The notes: generated by a model from the sequence alone, not told the origin. A stretch of DNA of 64,000 nucleotides from Bradyrhizobium sp. CCBAU 53421 (GCF_015291625.1 NZ_CP030047.1:620001-684000), one strand, 5' to 3'; positions 32,936 through 41,499 are shown, counted from the stretch's first letter. A program made the numbers and translations.

Positions 32936-33652
32936 ATGACTGATCCGAGTAAATTGGCGGCGCTGCCGGCCTCCCGGCCCAAGGGGCGCCGCAGCAAGGA
33001 CATGCCGGACGGCCGTCAGGCGCTGCTGATCGCGGCGACCGAGGCCTTTGCAAGTCTCGGCTTCGACGGCGCGGACCTGCGCAGCGTCGCCGCGGCGGCG
33101 GGCGTCGCGCCGAACCTCGTGCGCGTCCATTTCGGCAACAAGGCCGCGCTGTGGGAGGCCTGCCTCGATCGCATCGTGACGCTCGCCGTACCTGCGATGG
33201 CCGAGGTGCACGCGATCGCCCACGACACCAGCCGTTCGCTCGGCGACCGGCTCCGCGCGCTGATCGTCCGCGTCGCAACGTTCTATGCGGCGTATCCGGA
33301 GGTGCGGAATTTCGTGGTCCGGCGCGGTGCCGAGAGCCCTGAGCGCGCCACGCTGGTGACCGAGAAGCTGCTGCGTCCGGCCTACGAGACGGCATACGAG
33401 CTGTTTCAGGCCGGCATCGATGCCGGCATCATCCGCAGCCAGCATCCGGCGCTGTTCTTTGCGCTGCTCAATGCGGCCCTCAACCAGCCGCCGACATTTC
33501 CGCTGCTGTTGACGCGGATCGCGCCCGAGATCGACGCCGAGACCGCCTGGACGCAGCTGCTCGACACCACGATCGCGACGCTTCTGCATCTTCCGCCGTC
33601 GCAAGCCGACGTCGACCCCGCAGCCGGTGACGGCCGCACGCCCGCGACGTGA
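32936..33652 (+). CDS. TetR-family transcriptional regulator
   Basis: Regulator of about 238 residues. The helix-turn-helix lies near residues 30-75 (RQALLIAATEAFASLGFDGA, LRSVAAAAGVAPNLVRVHFG, then NKAALWEACLD), the canonical TetR N-terminus. The C-terminal part (YAAYPEVRNFVVRRGAESPE) is a helical ligand domain resembling the CerR/RutR-like group. ATG 32936 is placed directly behind the 9-bp inverted repeat; an in-frame extension to 32846 would read through that operator and is rejected. The upstream Bug protein gene is a possible target. Confidence 0.9.
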   Translation: MTDPSKLAALPASRPKGRRSKDMPDGRQALLIAATEAFASLGFDGADLRSVAAAAGVAPNLVRVHFGNKAALWEACLDRIVTLAVPAMAEVHAIAHDTSRSLGDRLRALIVRVATFYAAYPEVRNFVVRRGAESPERATLVTEKLLRPAYETAYELFQAGIDAGIIRSQHPALFFALLNAALNQPPTFPLLLTRIAPEIDAETAWTQLLDTTIATLLHLPPSQADVDPAAGDGRTPAT

Positions 33653-33698
33653 CAACAGTCACGGCCAACACTTCAACCTGCTAACAAGAGAGTGATCC

Positions 33699-33950
33699 AT
33701 GAAATTTCGTCTTGCCCTCGTGCTTCTCGCCGCAACTGTTGCGCCCGTTATGGCCCAGTCCGAACCGAACGAATCGATGCAGCGCCAGGCCTGCATGGGT
33801 GACGCGGTCCGTCTGTGCGGCGCCTACATTCCGGATCGCGGCCGGATCAGGGATTGCATGGCGGCGCAGGTCGAGCAGCTCAGCCCGTCATGCCGCGCGG
33901 TGTTCGATGCGTCGGTGCAGGCCGAGCGATCGCCAACAGCGCGGCGTTGA
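33699..33950 (+). CDS. Small secreted cysteine-rich-repeat protein
   Basis: Exported protein of 83 residues. A signal peptide ends at VMAQ (about residue 20). The mature part has four cysteines in C-x7-C-x12-C-x11-C spacing (ACMGDAVRLC, IRDCMAAQVEQLSPSCRAVF), which matches a single GLG1-type cysteine-rich repeat common in small rhizobial exported proteins. GAGAGTGATCC precedes the ATG. Function unknown. Confidence 0.75.
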   Translation: MKFRLALVLLAATVAPVMAQSEPNESMQRQACMGDAVRLCGAYIPDRGRIRDCMAAQVEQLSPSCRAVFDASVQAERSPTARR

Positions 33951-34044
33951 TCCGCGCCGCCGGTCCCAGAATTGTGCGTCCCAGGCAACAGGTAACGGTG
34001 CCGGAGGAGCAGCCCTCGCAAATCCGTGAAAACACCACCTTCCG

Positions 34045-34080
34045 TTAACCTTTGATTAACCATGCGGTCCGATTGTTAAC
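34045..34080 (+). promoter_or_regulatory. CtrA-binding site upstream of minC, with an extra half-site
   Basis: TTAACCTTTGATTAAC at 34045-34060 fits the CtrA consensus TTAA-N7-TTAAC exactly, and a further TTAAC half-site lies at 34076-34080. The minC start is at 34110. CtrA is the alphaproteobacterial cell-cycle master regulator, and control of minCDE by CtrA has been described in Sinorhizobium. Confidence 0.8.
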
Positions 34081-34109
34081 CATTCGACAAGACAACCGAG
34101 TCAGAGGCG

Positions 34110-34826
34110 ATGGACGCAACTCCACAGGTGGCACGTCAGCAGGTCCGCATGCGCGGCCGTTCCTATGTTGCGTTCGTCTTCACGCCCGTCGTGCCGGTCG
34201 TGTCCTGGCTCGCCGAGATCGACGCGACATTGGGGAAGTCGCCGGGCTTCTTCGCCGGCAAGCCCGTGGTGCTCGACCTCTCGGCGGTCGACCTCAGCCA
34301 GGCCGCGATCGCGCATCTGGTCGGCAGCCTCGCTGAACGCAACATCCGCGTCCTCGGCATCGAGGGTGTCGACGAATCCAAGCTCGGCGCCAACCTGCCG
34401 CCGCTCCTGACCGGCGGCCGCGCCTGCGCGATCACCCATGTCGAGCCGAAGACGCCGCCGGCGCAGGAAAAAAACAAGGACAAGGACAAGACCAAGCTGC
34501 CGTCGCTACTGCTGGAGAGCCCGGTCCGCTCCGGGCAGTCGATCGTGTTTGCCGAGGGCGACGTCACGGTGCTCGGCTCGGTCGGCTCCGGCGCCGAGAT
34601 CGTCGCCGGCGGATCGATCCATATTTACGGCACGCTGCGCGGCCGCGCGATGGCCGGCATCAACGGCAATTCGTCGGCGCGGATCTTCTGCCAGAAGATC
34701 GAGGCCGAACTGCTCGCCATCGACGGCTACTACCAGACCGCAGATGAAATCGCCGACAGCTTGCGCAATCGGCCCGCCCAGGCGTGGCTCGAGGGCGAGA
34801 TGCTGCGCATCACAGCTTTGAACTGA
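34110..34826 (+). CDS. minC: Septum site-determining protein MinC
   Basis: FtsZ-assembly inhibitor of 238 residues. The N-terminal domain (about 1-105) would antagonise FtsZ; a charged, lysine-rich linker (about 115-130) joins it to the C-terminal right-handed beta-helix (RSGQSIVFAEGDVTVLGSVG, IVAGGSIHIYGTLRGRAMAG), which dimerises and binds MinD. All canonical parts are present. It heads the min operon, with minD 21 bases downstream. The exact CtrA box upstream ties Z-ring positioning to the cell cycle. Confidence 0.96.
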   Translation: MDATPQVARQQVRMRGRSYVAFVFTPVVPVVSWLAEIDATLGKSPGFFAGKPVVLDLSAVDLSQAAIAHLVGSLAERNIRVLGIEGVDESKLGANLPPLLTGGRACAITHVEPKTPPAQEKNKDKDKTKLPSLLLESPVRSGQSIVFAEGDVTVLGSVGSGAEIVAGGSIHIYGTLRGRAMAGINGNSSARIFCQKIEAELLAIDGYYQTADEIADSLRNRPAQAWLEGEMLRITALN

Positions 34827-34847
34827 TCGACCACAAGGAGAGAGAGA

Positions 34848-35663
34848 ATGGCCAAGGTATTGGTCGTGACGTCTGGGAAGGGCGGGGTCGGCAAGACGAC
34901 CTCAACCGCTGCGCTCGGCGCAGCGCTCGCGCAAATGGGCCAGAACGTCGTCGTCATCGATTTCGACGTCGGCCTGCGCAACCTCGACCTGGTGATGGGC
35001 GCGGAACGGCGGGTGGTGTTCGACCTGATCAATGTGGTGCAGGGCGTCGCCAAGCTGCCGCAGGCCCTGATCCGCGACAAGCGGCTGGAAAATCTCTGGC
35101 TGCTGCCGGCATCGCAGACCCGCGACAAGGATGCGCTGACCGAAGAGGGCGTCAAGCGCGTGATCGCCGACCTCAAGACCAAGTTCGACTGGATCCTGTG
35201 CGACAGCCCGGCCGGCATCGAACGCGGCGCGACGCTCGCGATGCGCTACGCCGACGAGGCCATCATCGTCACCAATCCGGAAGTGTCGTCGGTGCGCGAT
35301 TCCGACCGCATCATCGGCATGCTGGACTCCAAGACGGTCCGCGCCGAGCGCGGCGAGCGGGTCGAGAAGCATCTTTTGGTCACCCGCTATGATGCCGGCC
35401 GCGCCGCGCGCGGCGAGATGCTGTCGATCGACGATATCCTGGAAATCCTCGCCACGCCGCTGCTCGGCATCGTCCCGGAAAGCCAGGACGTGCTGCGCGC
35501 CTCCAATGTCGGCTGCCCGGTCACGCTGAACGCTGCGAGCAGCGCGCCGGCGCGGGCCTATACCGACGCGGTGCGGCGCCTGATGGGCGAGGCGGTGGAG
35601 ATGACCGTGCCGGTCGAACGCAAGGGGCTGATGGACCGGCTGCTGCGACGGAGGGCGGCATGA
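34848..35663 (+). CDS. minD: Septum site-determining ATPase MinD
   Basis: Membrane-cycling ParA-family ATPase of 271 residues. The deviant Walker A motif SGKGGVGKTTSTAALGAALA opens the protein, followed by VVIDFDVGLRNLDLVMGAER, WILCDSPAGIERGA and IVTNPEVSSVRDSDRIIGML. The C-terminus (ERKGLMDRLLRRR) is the amphipathic membrane-targeting helix. AAGGAGAGAGA precedes the ATG. Its stop overlaps the minE start (ATGA). It recruits MinC to the membrane and is displaced by MinE. Confidence 0.97.
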   Translation: MAKVLVVTSGKGGVGKTTSTAALGAALAQMGQNVVVIDFDVGLRNLDLVMGAERRVVFDLINVVQGVAKLPQALIRDKRLENLWLLPASQTRDKDALTEEGVKRVIADLKTKFDWILCDSPAGIERGATLAMRYADEAIIVTNPEVSSVRDSDRIIGMLDSKTVRAERGERVEKHLLVTRYDAGRAARGEMLSIDDILEILATPLLGIVPESQDVLRASNVGCPVTLNAASSAPARAYTDAVRRLMGEAVEMTVPVERKGLMDRLLRRRAA

Positions 35664-35941
35664 TGAACGTAATGCGGCTGTTCGGCGGCCGCGCTCAATC
35701 GGCACCCGTCGCGCGGGAGCGGCTGCAGATCCTGCTGTCGCATGAGCGCGGCCGGACCGGCGCGCCCGACCTTCTGGAGATGCTCCGCTCGGAAATCCTG
35801 GGCGTGGTGTCCAAGCATATCGACGTCGATCCCGACAAGGTCGTGGTCAAGATGGATCGCGGCAAGTTCGTCTCGATGCTGGAAGTCGACATCGAGGTTC
35901 CCAATGGCGTGCAACGATCAAAGATGGTGGCGGCCACATGA
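35660..35941 (+). CDS. minE: Cell division topological specificity factor MinE
   Basis: MinD-ATPase activator of 93 residues. The N-terminal segment MRLFGG and following residues form the membrane/MinD-contacting part (RERLQILLSHERG), and the C-terminal alpha/beta topology domain includes LLEMLRSEILGVVSKHIDVD and MLEVDIEVPNG. It overlaps minD by four bases and its stop overlaps the next small gene in ATGA, so four genes are translationally linked. Confidence 0.96.
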   Translation: MMNVMRLFGGRAQSAPVARERLQILLSHERGRTGAPDLLEMLRSEILGVVSKHIDVDPDKVVVKMDRGKFVSMLEVDIEVPNGVQRSKMVAAT

Positions 35942-36234
35942 CGGCAGACAGCGACAGTCACATTGCCTGGCAGCGCGCGCAGCTCAAGAAGCTGCGTGCG
36001 GCGTTGAAGGCGATCGAGGTCGACCAGCTCGGCAAGGCCAATTGCGGCCGCGCGACGCAGATGACGATCGACGAATTGCAGCGCAAGATCGGTGAATCCG
36101 GCCGCTGCATCGCCGAATACGAGCGCCGCACCCGCCGCCCGCTGGCGACGGATCTCGGCAGCCTCGCCAGCGTCAGCTGGACGCATTGGAATGCCAACAT
36201 GCCGATGGCCAAGGCACCGCGCCATCGCGCGTAG
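35938..36234 (+). CDS. Small helical protein translationally coupled to minE
   Basis: Protein of 98 residues starting inside the minE stop (ATGA). It is mostly charged and probably helical (WQRAQLKKLRAALKAIEVDQ, TIDELQRKIGESGRCIAEYE), suggesting a short coiled coil, with a Trp-containing C-terminal tail. No family is recognised with certainty. Coupling to minCDE suggests a role with the division-site machinery, but it could be a passenger. Confidence 0.7.
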   Translation: MTADSDSHIAWQRAQLKKLRAALKAIEVDQLGKANCGRATQMTIDELQRKIGESGRCIAEYERRTRRPLATDLGSLASVSWTHWNANMPMAKAPRHRA

Positions 36235-36286
36235 CGGGCGTGCGCATCGCCAAAGTCATGTCGGTCGTAGCGGCACCGGAAGTTTT

Positions 36287-36397
36287 ACCTCTCCCATAGG
36301 GAGAGGTCGGCGCGAAGCGCCGGGTGAGGGATCCCGGCCTCTCATGCGCGCCGCGGCCCCTCACCCGATTTTCGACCTCTCCCCGCTGGGGAGAGGT
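36287..36397. repeat. Dispersed intergenic hairpin repeat
   Basis: ACCTCTCCC/GGGAGAGGT (36287-36307) and ACCTCTCCCC/GGGGAGAGGT (36375-36397) bracket GGGTGAGG and CCTCACCC arms. I recognise this nested hairpin as a frequent intergenic element in Bradyrhizobium. It lies between the min operon and the convergent sirtuin gene. Confidence 0.75.
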
Positions 36398-36416
36398 GAG
36401 CCGAAGCCGCAGTGAC

Positions 36417-37220
36417 CTACAGCAAAAACGCCAGCGCGCTCTCGCAACTATCCTCGATCTTGAGCGTGAGCAACTCGTCGGCGCGGGTGCGGCCGAGATT
36501 GACGGCGGCGATCGGCAAGCCGCGCTGCTCCGCCATCCGCACGAAACGAAATCCGGAATAGACCATCAGCGAGGAGCCGACGATCAGGAGAGCGTCGGCC
36601 TGCTCGAGATGCGCCTGCGCGGAGGCGACCGTGTCACGCGGCACGTTCTCGCCGAAGAACACCACATCGGGTTTCAGCACGCCGCCGCAGGCCTCGCAGG
36701 CCGGCACCACGAACGACGAAAAATCCTGCTCGAGATCGGCGTCGCCGTCGGGCGCGTCGGTCGCATCGAGGGTGAGCCAGGCGGGATTCAGCCGCGCCAG
36801 CTCACCCTGGAATTGCTCGCGCGGTGTCGTCGCGCCGCAGCCAAGGCAACGGACGACGTCGAGCCGGCCGTGCAGGTCGATCACGCGCTGGCTGCCGGCG
36901 GCCTGGTGCAGGCGGTCGACGTTCTGGGTCAAGAGCAGCTCGCAGCGGCCTTGCTGTTCGAGCTTCGCCAGTGCGCGATGCGCACCGTTCGGCGCCGCCC
37001 GGCCGAACCGTCGCCAGCCGACCATGCTGCGCGCCCAGTAGCGCTGCCGCGTCGCCGCCTCGCCCAGGAACGCCTGGATCGTGACCGGCCGCGTCCGCTT
37101 CCAGTTGCCGTCGCTGTCGCGATAGTCGGGAATGCCGGAATTGGTGCTGCAACCGGCCCCGGTCAGGACAAACAGGCGCTGGTGGCCGGCGACGAAATCC
37201 TCGAGGGCGGGGTGCTGCAT
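36417..37220 (-). CDS. Sirtuin (SIR2 family) NAD-dependent protein deacylase
   Basis: NAD-dependent deacylase of about 267 residues. Diagnostic motifs are LTGAGCSTNSGIPDYRDSDG (NAD loop), LLTQNVDRLHQAAGS, IDLHGRLD with the catalytic histidine, and the zinc ribbon cysteines in VVRCLGCGATT and ACEACGGVLKPDVVFFGENV. LIVGSSLMVYSGF and AAVNLG complete the fold. ATG 37220 (MQHPALEDFVAGH) is the likely start; an open extension upstream is not family-like. It removes acyl groups from protein lysines; targets are unknown. Confidence 0.92.
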   Translation of the reverse strand: MQHPALEDFVAGHQRLFVLTGAGCSTNSGIPDYRDSDGNWKRTRPVTIQAFLGEAATRQRYWARSMVGWRRFGRAAPNGAHRALAKLEQQGRCELLLTQNVDRLHQAAGSQRVIDLHGRLDVVRCLGCGATTPREQFQGELARLNPAWLTLDATDAPDGDADLEQDFSSFVVPACEACGGVLKPDVVFFGENVPRDTVASAQAHLEQADALLIVGSSLMVYSGFRFVRMAEQRGLPIAAVNLGRTRADELLTLKIEDSCESALAFLL

Positions 37221-37333
37221 GGCAGCACATCTAGTGTGGCGCGCGCGGCTGCGCCAGATGGTGGGCCGGCAGCGACAGGACCTTTCAAGTCGCCTCTGCG
37301 TTGACGGCATGGCACCGTCCGACGGAGTGATCG

Positions 37334-37714
37334 ATGCGACCAGGATTCATCGTCGTTGTTTGCGGGCTGGCGTCCCTGCCGCTGTCGCCGTCGCGTGGCG
37401 AGGATGCGGGCGTGTCCGGCGAGCAGGCGTTCAACAATTCCTGCCGTACCTGCCACACCGTCAAGGACGGCGACAATCGCGTCGGCCCGAACCTGCACGG
37501 GATCATCGGCCGCAAGGCCGGATCGGTCGCGAACTTTGCCTATTCGGAGGCGATGAAATCATCCGGCATCGTCTGGGATGAGAGCACGCTGTTGCGCTTC
37601 ATTGAGGATCCCGAAGCCGTGGTGTCGGGCAACGGCATGAAGCCGTATACCGGCGTGCGCGCGGCGGAGGATCGCGCCAGGATCGTGGCTTTCCTGAAAT
37701 CCCCTGGCAAGTGA
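37334..37714 (+). CDS. Class I c-type cytochrome
   Basis: Exported cytochrome c of 126 residues. A signal peptide covers about the first 22 residues, the haem motif is CRTCH in FNNSCRTCHTVKDG, GPNLHGIIGRKAG is the standard surface after the haem site, and NGMKPYTGV supplies the likely axial methionine. It is a soluble periplasmic electron carrier of the mitochondrial/c2 type. It is divergent from the sirtuin gene and not in an evident respiratory operon. Confidence 0.93.
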   Translation: MRPGFIVVVCGLASLPLSPSRGEDAGVSGEQAFNNSCRTCHTVKDGDNRVGPNLHGIIGRKAGSVANFAYSEAMKSSGIVWDESTLLRFIEDPEAVVSGNGMKPYTGVRAAEDRARIVAFLKSPGK

Positions 37715-37734
37715 CGAGGGGCAGGAAGCCGGTG

Positions 37735-38865
37735 TCACCGCGTCGGCAGGACGAAGACCTGGCCGGGATAGATCAGATTGGGATTGCGGATCTGCTGGTG
37801 GTTTGCCCGATAAATCACCGCGTAGCGCTGCCCGGCACCCAATGCGCGCTGGCTGATCCGCCACAGACTGTCGCCGCGGGCGACGGTGGTCGTGGTGATC
37901 TTCGGCACGATCACGGCAGAGGGCGAGCTCGGGGCGGCGGTGGTTGCCGCTGCGAGCTGCGGTGTGCCGGATGACGCCGCAGGCACCGGAACCGATGCGG
38001 TGGTCGTCGTGTCGGGAACGTTGAACGGCACCTCGGCACGCGCGCGGACCTTGCCGGAGGCGGGATCGACGGCGTCAAGCCGGACCCGATAATCGCCGGT
38101 CGCTACACCCTTGTTGATCGTGACCGAAAGGTGTCCCGTCGCGTCGGCGGTCGCTGACGTGATCAGGCTGTCGTTGAGATAGAGCCTGACCGTCGCGCCC
38201 GGCGTTGCCTGAGCGCTCACATGGAGCTTGCCGCCCGGTTCGGTCTCGACAGCCTCCACAGCGACTTTCCCGGCCGCCGGCGAAGCGGGCGCAGGTTGCG
38301 ACAGCACGCGGACCGGCTTGTCCGGCGCCATCAGCGCCACCATCGGCCGCTCCCTTGCCGCAGCCTCGAGCGCCACGGCCACGCTCTGCTTCGAGGTCGC
38401 CTGCTTGCCGTCACGCGTCATGCGCAGGGTCAGGTCATGGTTTCCCGGCGGAAGCGGGCGCGGCACCATGACGAACTGGCCGGATTTGTCCGCTACGGCG
38501 CGATCGTGCACCTCGCCGTTGCGCAGCAGTTCCACCGTTGCGCCCGGCAGCGCCCGGCCGGCAACGACGGTCTCGCCGGTCGGCTCGACGTCGACGACGT
38601 CGAATTCCGGCACCGCGTCGCCGCCCGGCGCTGGCGACGGTCCCAGCGCGTTGGCGAGCGCCGCGGTCTCGGTTTGCGCCTTGGCCAACGCGGTCTTGTC
38701 CTGGTCTTGCGCGGGAGCCGCCGGGGCGGATGGCGCCGTCGCCATCAGACGCGGGCTCACGCCGAGGATCTGCCGGGTTTGCTGGATGCCGAAGACGAGC
38801 GCCGCCGCGCCGCCGACGGCGAGTGCCAGCAGCGGTATGACCAGTCTCATCGTCGCGACGTTCAT
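37735..38865 (-). CDS. Membrane-anchored Ig-like and LysM-domain protein
   Basis: Cell-envelope protein of 376 residues. An N-terminal transmembrane anchor (LVIPLLALAVGGAAALVFGI) is followed by a Pro/Ala-rich segment and two or three Ig-like repeats (VVAGRALPGATVELLRNGEV, KLHVSAQATPGATVRLYLND). The C-terminus is a LysM module (VARGDSLWRISQRALGAGQR, NLIYPGQVFVLP), which binds peptidoglycan. ATG 38865 begins the hydrophobic anchor; an upstream extension of 60 codons looks non-coding. A scaffolding or wall-binding role is likely. Confidence 0.85.
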   Translation of the reverse strand: MNVATMRLVIPLLALAVGGAAALVFGIQQTRQILGVSPRLMATAPSAPAAPAQDQDKTALAKAQTETAALANALGPSPAPGGDAVPEFDVVDVEPTGETVVAGRALPGATVELLRNGEVHDRAVADKSGQFVMVPRPLPPGNHDLTLRMTRDGKQATSKQSVAVALEAAARERPMVALMAPDKPVRVLSQPAPASPAAGKVAVEAVETEPGGKLHVSAQATPGATVRLYLNDSLITSATADATGHLSVTINKGVATGDYRVRLDAVDPASGKVRARAEVPFNVPDTTTTASVPVPAASSGTPQLAAATTAAPSSPSAVIVPKITTTTVARGDSLWRISQRALGAGQRYAVIYRANHQQIRNPNLIYPGQVFVLPTR

Positions 38866-39001
38866 GATGGTCACCCGCGGATCAATTTTTCCCCGCGTCC
38901 GCGCGCGCCTGCAGCCCTGCGGATTCTTGCGAGACTGCGCCGGTTTGCGCACCTCATCAAGTCGGATGAAAGGATTACTCCTCCCGGCCAGCCCGGCCGC
39001 T

Positions 39002-39216
39002 GATCGACAGCGCGGCTTAGACCTCCGCCGTTTCCACACCCTCAACCGTCGTCACCCACGAAAGCGGGTGATCCAGTACGCCGCGGCTTCTCGATTCAAA
39101 CGCTGGCGTCTCTGGAATACTGGATCGCCCGGTCCCGTCTTCGCCAAGGCTTCGACGAGGCCACGAGTCACAGGCGCGCCGAAGCTTTAGCGGAGGCGGC
39201 GAGCCGGGCGATGACA
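39002..39216. repeat. Dispersed intergenic repeat
   Basis: From about 39051 (GTCACCCACGAAAGCGGGTG) to about 39216 (GCCGGGCGATGACA) this region carries a repeat with GGATCACC-type and TACTGGATCGCCCG motifs that I recognise from Bradyrhizobium intergenic regions. The preceding 19-mer at 39002-39020 is shared with 27417-27435. It fills most of the non-coding stretch 38866-39288; no gene is seen there. Confidence 0.6.
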
Positions 39217-39288
39217 GGGGGTGCGCGGGGACATCACCGTCGATCCGACGGTTCACCGCGAGCACACCTGCCGCAGTTCACATCAGCC

Positions 39289-39753
39289 TCAGAACTCCAG
39301 CGCCGCATTGTCCACCACCTCCTTCATCACGAAGAAGGTGCGGGTCTGCCGCACGCCGGGCAACGCGATCAGCTGGTCGCCATGGATGCGGTTGAAATCC
39401 TCCATGTCACCGACACGGATCTTCAGGAAATAATCGAAGTCGCCGGCGACGAGGTGACAGTCGAGCACGAACTTCAGTTTCGCCACCGCCTGCTCGAAGC
39501 TCGCAAAGCTCTCCGGCGTCGAGCGGTCGAGCACGACGCCGACCATCACCAGCGTGCCCTTGCCGACCTTGCGCGGCGCGACCATGGCGCGGACGCCGCT
39601 GAGATAGCCCTCATCGAACAGCGCCTGGGTCCGGCGATGGCAGGTCGCGGGGCTGACGCCGACCTGATCGGCCAGCTCGGCATTGCTGAGCCGGCCGTTC
39701 TTCTGCAGCAATCTCAACATCTTGAGGTCGATGCGGTCGAGCCGGGCAGACAT
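39289..39753 (-). CDS. acdR: Lrp/AsnC-family regulator, probable AcdR
   Basis: Feast/famine regulator of 154 residues. The N-terminal helix-turn-helix is RLDRIDLKMLRLLQKNGRLS with LADQVGVSPATCHRRTQALF; the C-terminal ligand (RAM) domain contains DCHLVAGDFDYFLKIRVGDM and ALPGVRQTRTFFVMKEV. It is divergent from acdS across about 160 bases, the arrangement known for AcdR, which controls ACC deaminase in rhizobia and pseudomonads. ATG 39753 has GAGAG upstream; ATG 39768 is an alternative. The gene symbol rests on context and family. Confidence 0.85.
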   Translation of the reverse strand: MSARLDRIDLKMLRLLQKNGRLSNAELADQVGVSPATCHRRTQALFDEGYLSGVRAMVAPRKVGKGTLVMVGVVLDRSTPESFASFEQAVAKLKFVLDCHLVAGDFDYFLKIRVGDMEDFNRIHGDQLIALPGVRQTRTFFVMKEVVDNAALEF

Positions 39754-39780
39754 GGAAGAATCTCTCATTGTTGGCAGGAA

Positions 39781-39798
39781 ATATGAAAGAAAACATAT
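39781..39798. promoter_or_regulatory. A-rich inverted repeat in the acdR-acdS gap
   Basis: ATATG (39781-39785) and CATAT (39794-39798) flank an eight-base A-rich centre, 28 bases upstream of acdR. AT-rich dyads of this kind are typical of Lrp-family binding sites; this could be an AcdR box. Confidence 0.45.
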
Positions 39799-39914
39799 CA
39801 TCTGGAGCAAGTTCGGCAATCTTCAATAATCCGGCAGGCCGACTTAGAGAGCACCTTTCGCGCATGGAGTGGTAGGTCTGGCCGCGTTCCAAAGACACCA
39901 AAGAGGATGCCAGC

Positions 39915-40928
39915 ATGCTGGAGAAGTTCGCGCGCTATCCGCTCACATTCGGGCCGACCGCCATCGAGAAGCTCGATCGGCTGTCAAAGCATCTCGGCGG
40001 CAAGGTCGAGCTCTATGCCAAGCGCGAGGATTGCAATTCCGGGCTCGCCTATGGCGGCAACAAGTTGCGCAAGCTCGAATACATCATCCCCGACGCGATC
40101 GCTTCCAACGCCGACACGCTGGTGTCGATCGGCGGCGTGCAGTCGAACCACACCCGCATGGTGGCAGCCGTCGCGGCCAAGATCGGCATGAAATGCCGCC
40201 TGGTGCAGGAAAGCTGGGTGCCGCATGAGGACGCAGTCTATGACCGCGTCGGCAACATCCTGCTCTCGCGCGTGATGGGCGCCGATGTGCGCCTGGTCGA
40301 CGAAGGTTTTGACATCGGCATCCGCAAGAGCTGGGAGCAGGCGATCGAGGAGGTGAAGGCCTCGGGCGGCAAGCCTTACGCCATTCCGGCCGGCGCCTCC
40401 GTGCACAAATATGGCGGGCTCGGCTATGTCGGCTTCGCCGAAGAGGTGCGCGTGCAGGAGCGCCAGCTCGGCGTCAAGTTCGACTACATCGTCGTCTGCA
40501 CCGTGACCGGCTCGACCCATGCCGGCATGCTGGTCGGTTTTGCTGCCGACGGGCGCGCGCGCAACGTGATCGGGATCGACGGTTCGTTCACGCCCGCGCA
40601 GACCAAGGCGCAGGTGCTGTCGATCGCGCAGAACACCGCGAAGCTGGTCGAGCTCGGCCGCGATATCGTCGAGGATGATGTCGTGCTGATCGAGGACTAC
40701 GCCTATCCCGCCTATGGCGTGCCGTCGGAAGAGACCAAGGAGGCGATCCGGCTCAGCGCGCGGCTCGAGGGCATGATCACCGACCCCGTCTACGAGGGGA
40801 AGTCGATGCAGGGCATGATCGATCTGGTGCAGAAGGGCTTCTTCCCGGCCGGGTCGAAGGTGCTCTACGCCCATCTCGGCGGCGCACCGGCGCTCAACGG
40901 CTACGCCTACGCGTTCAGGAACGGCTGA
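39915..40928 (+). CDS. acdS: 1-aminocyclopropane-1-carboxylate (ACC) deaminase
   Basis: PLP enzyme of 337 residues that converts ACC, the ethylene precursor of plants, into 2-oxobutyrate and ammonia. The PLP lysine is in [15 protein letters not shown], followed by [20 protein letters not shown]. Two residues that separate true ACC deaminases from D-cysteine desulfhydrases are present: glutamate in [14 protein letters not shown] and leucine in [13 protein letters not shown], corresponding to Glu295 and Leu322 in the Pseudomonas numbering. Length is the family norm. Divergence from a Lrp-type gene supports the assignment. It points to a plant-associated lifestyle in which the bacterium lowers host ethylene. 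Confidence 0.96.
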   Translation: MLEKFARYPLTFGPTAIEKLDRLSKHLGGKVELYAKREDCNSGLAYGGNKLRKLEYIIPDAIASNADTLVSIGGVQSNHTRMVAAVAAKIGMKCRLVQESWVPHEDAVYDRVGNILLSRVMGADVRLVDEGFDIGIRKSWEQAIEEVKASGGKPYAIPAGASVHKYGGLGYVGFAEEVRVQERQLGVKFDYIVVCTVTGSTHAGMLVGFAADGRARNVIGIDGSFTPAQTKAQVLSIAQNTAKLVELGRDIVEDDVVLIEDYAYPAYGVPSEETKEAIRLSARLEGMITDPVYEGKSMQGMIDLVQKGFFPAGSKVLYAHLGGAPALNGYAYAFRNG

Positions 40929-40951
40929 GGGGACGGGTCACGCTGCTCCAA

Positions 40952-41087
40952 ACCTCCCCTTTGAAAAGGGGAGGTCGCTTTGCTCGTTAGAGCAAAGCGG
41001 GTGGGGGTCTTCTCTCTCCGCAAACAGCATCGTCTGCTGCTGACCCCCATCCCGACCTTCCCCCTTTCAGGGGGGAAGGGGAAGAAT
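40952..41087. repeat. Dispersed repeat, copy 1 (second copy at 56830-56963)
   Basis: The hairpin ACCTCCCCT/AGGGGAGGT (40952-40975) is followed by GCTTTGCTC...GAGCAAAGC and ends with GGGGAAGGGGAAGAATC-like sequence. The same order, with few differences, recurs at 56830-56963, showing two copies of one mobile or dispersed intergenic element. Confidence 0.75.
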
Positions 41088-41173
41088 CGTAGCCCGGATG
41101 GAGCGGAGCGAAATCCGGGATTCTCGCCGCGGAGAGATTACCCCGGATTACGCTTCGCTTCATCCGGGCTACG
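41088..41173. repeat. Inverted repeat CGTAGCCCGGATG type
   Basis: CGTAGCCCGGATGGAGCG (41088-41105) pairs with CGCTTCATCCGGGCTACG (41156-41173) at 17 of 18 positions. This long hairpin is another repeat frequently seen between genes in Bradyrhizobium. Together with the adjacent element it fills the non-coding stretch 40929-41253. Confidence 0.75.
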
Positions 41174-41253
41174 CCCGGACCACGTCAGGTCGGTGTCAGC
41201 TTCGCCCGGTATTTTTCCGGGCGCCGGGCGAGTCGGGAGACCTTCGCGTGAGG

Positions 41254-41499
41254 ATGATGAATGCGGGCGGCCGAGCCATCGCCGCGCTCGGCGTCGGCAT
41301 CGTCGCGATGGGGCATTGGTTCTGGGCTTACCAGAGCCAAGGTCATACGCCGCGCGCTCGCCTGCTGGCGATGAACAGCGAGGTCGAGCTCTATGCCGGC
41401 ATCTTCCTGATCGGCGTCGGCGTGCATGCCTTCGCATCGTGGTACTGGTTCAGCGATCCAAATCCGCCGGCGCAATCTTCGGCCCGCGAGCCGCAATAG
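41254..41499 (+). CDS. Small two-helix membrane protein
   Basis: Protein of about 81 residues with two hydrophobic segments (AIAALGVGIVAMGHWFWAY and AGIFLIGVGVHAFASWYWF) joined by a polar loop, so probably an inner-membrane hairpin. GTG 41248 and ATG 41257 are equally possible starts; GGGAGA lies just upstream. An open extension to 41098 is part of the preceding repeat. The family is not recognised. Confidence 0.6.
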   Translation: MMNAGGRAIAALGVGIVAMGHWFWAYQSQGHTPRARLLAMNSEVELYAGIFLIGVGVHAFASWYWFSDPNPPAQSSAREPQ

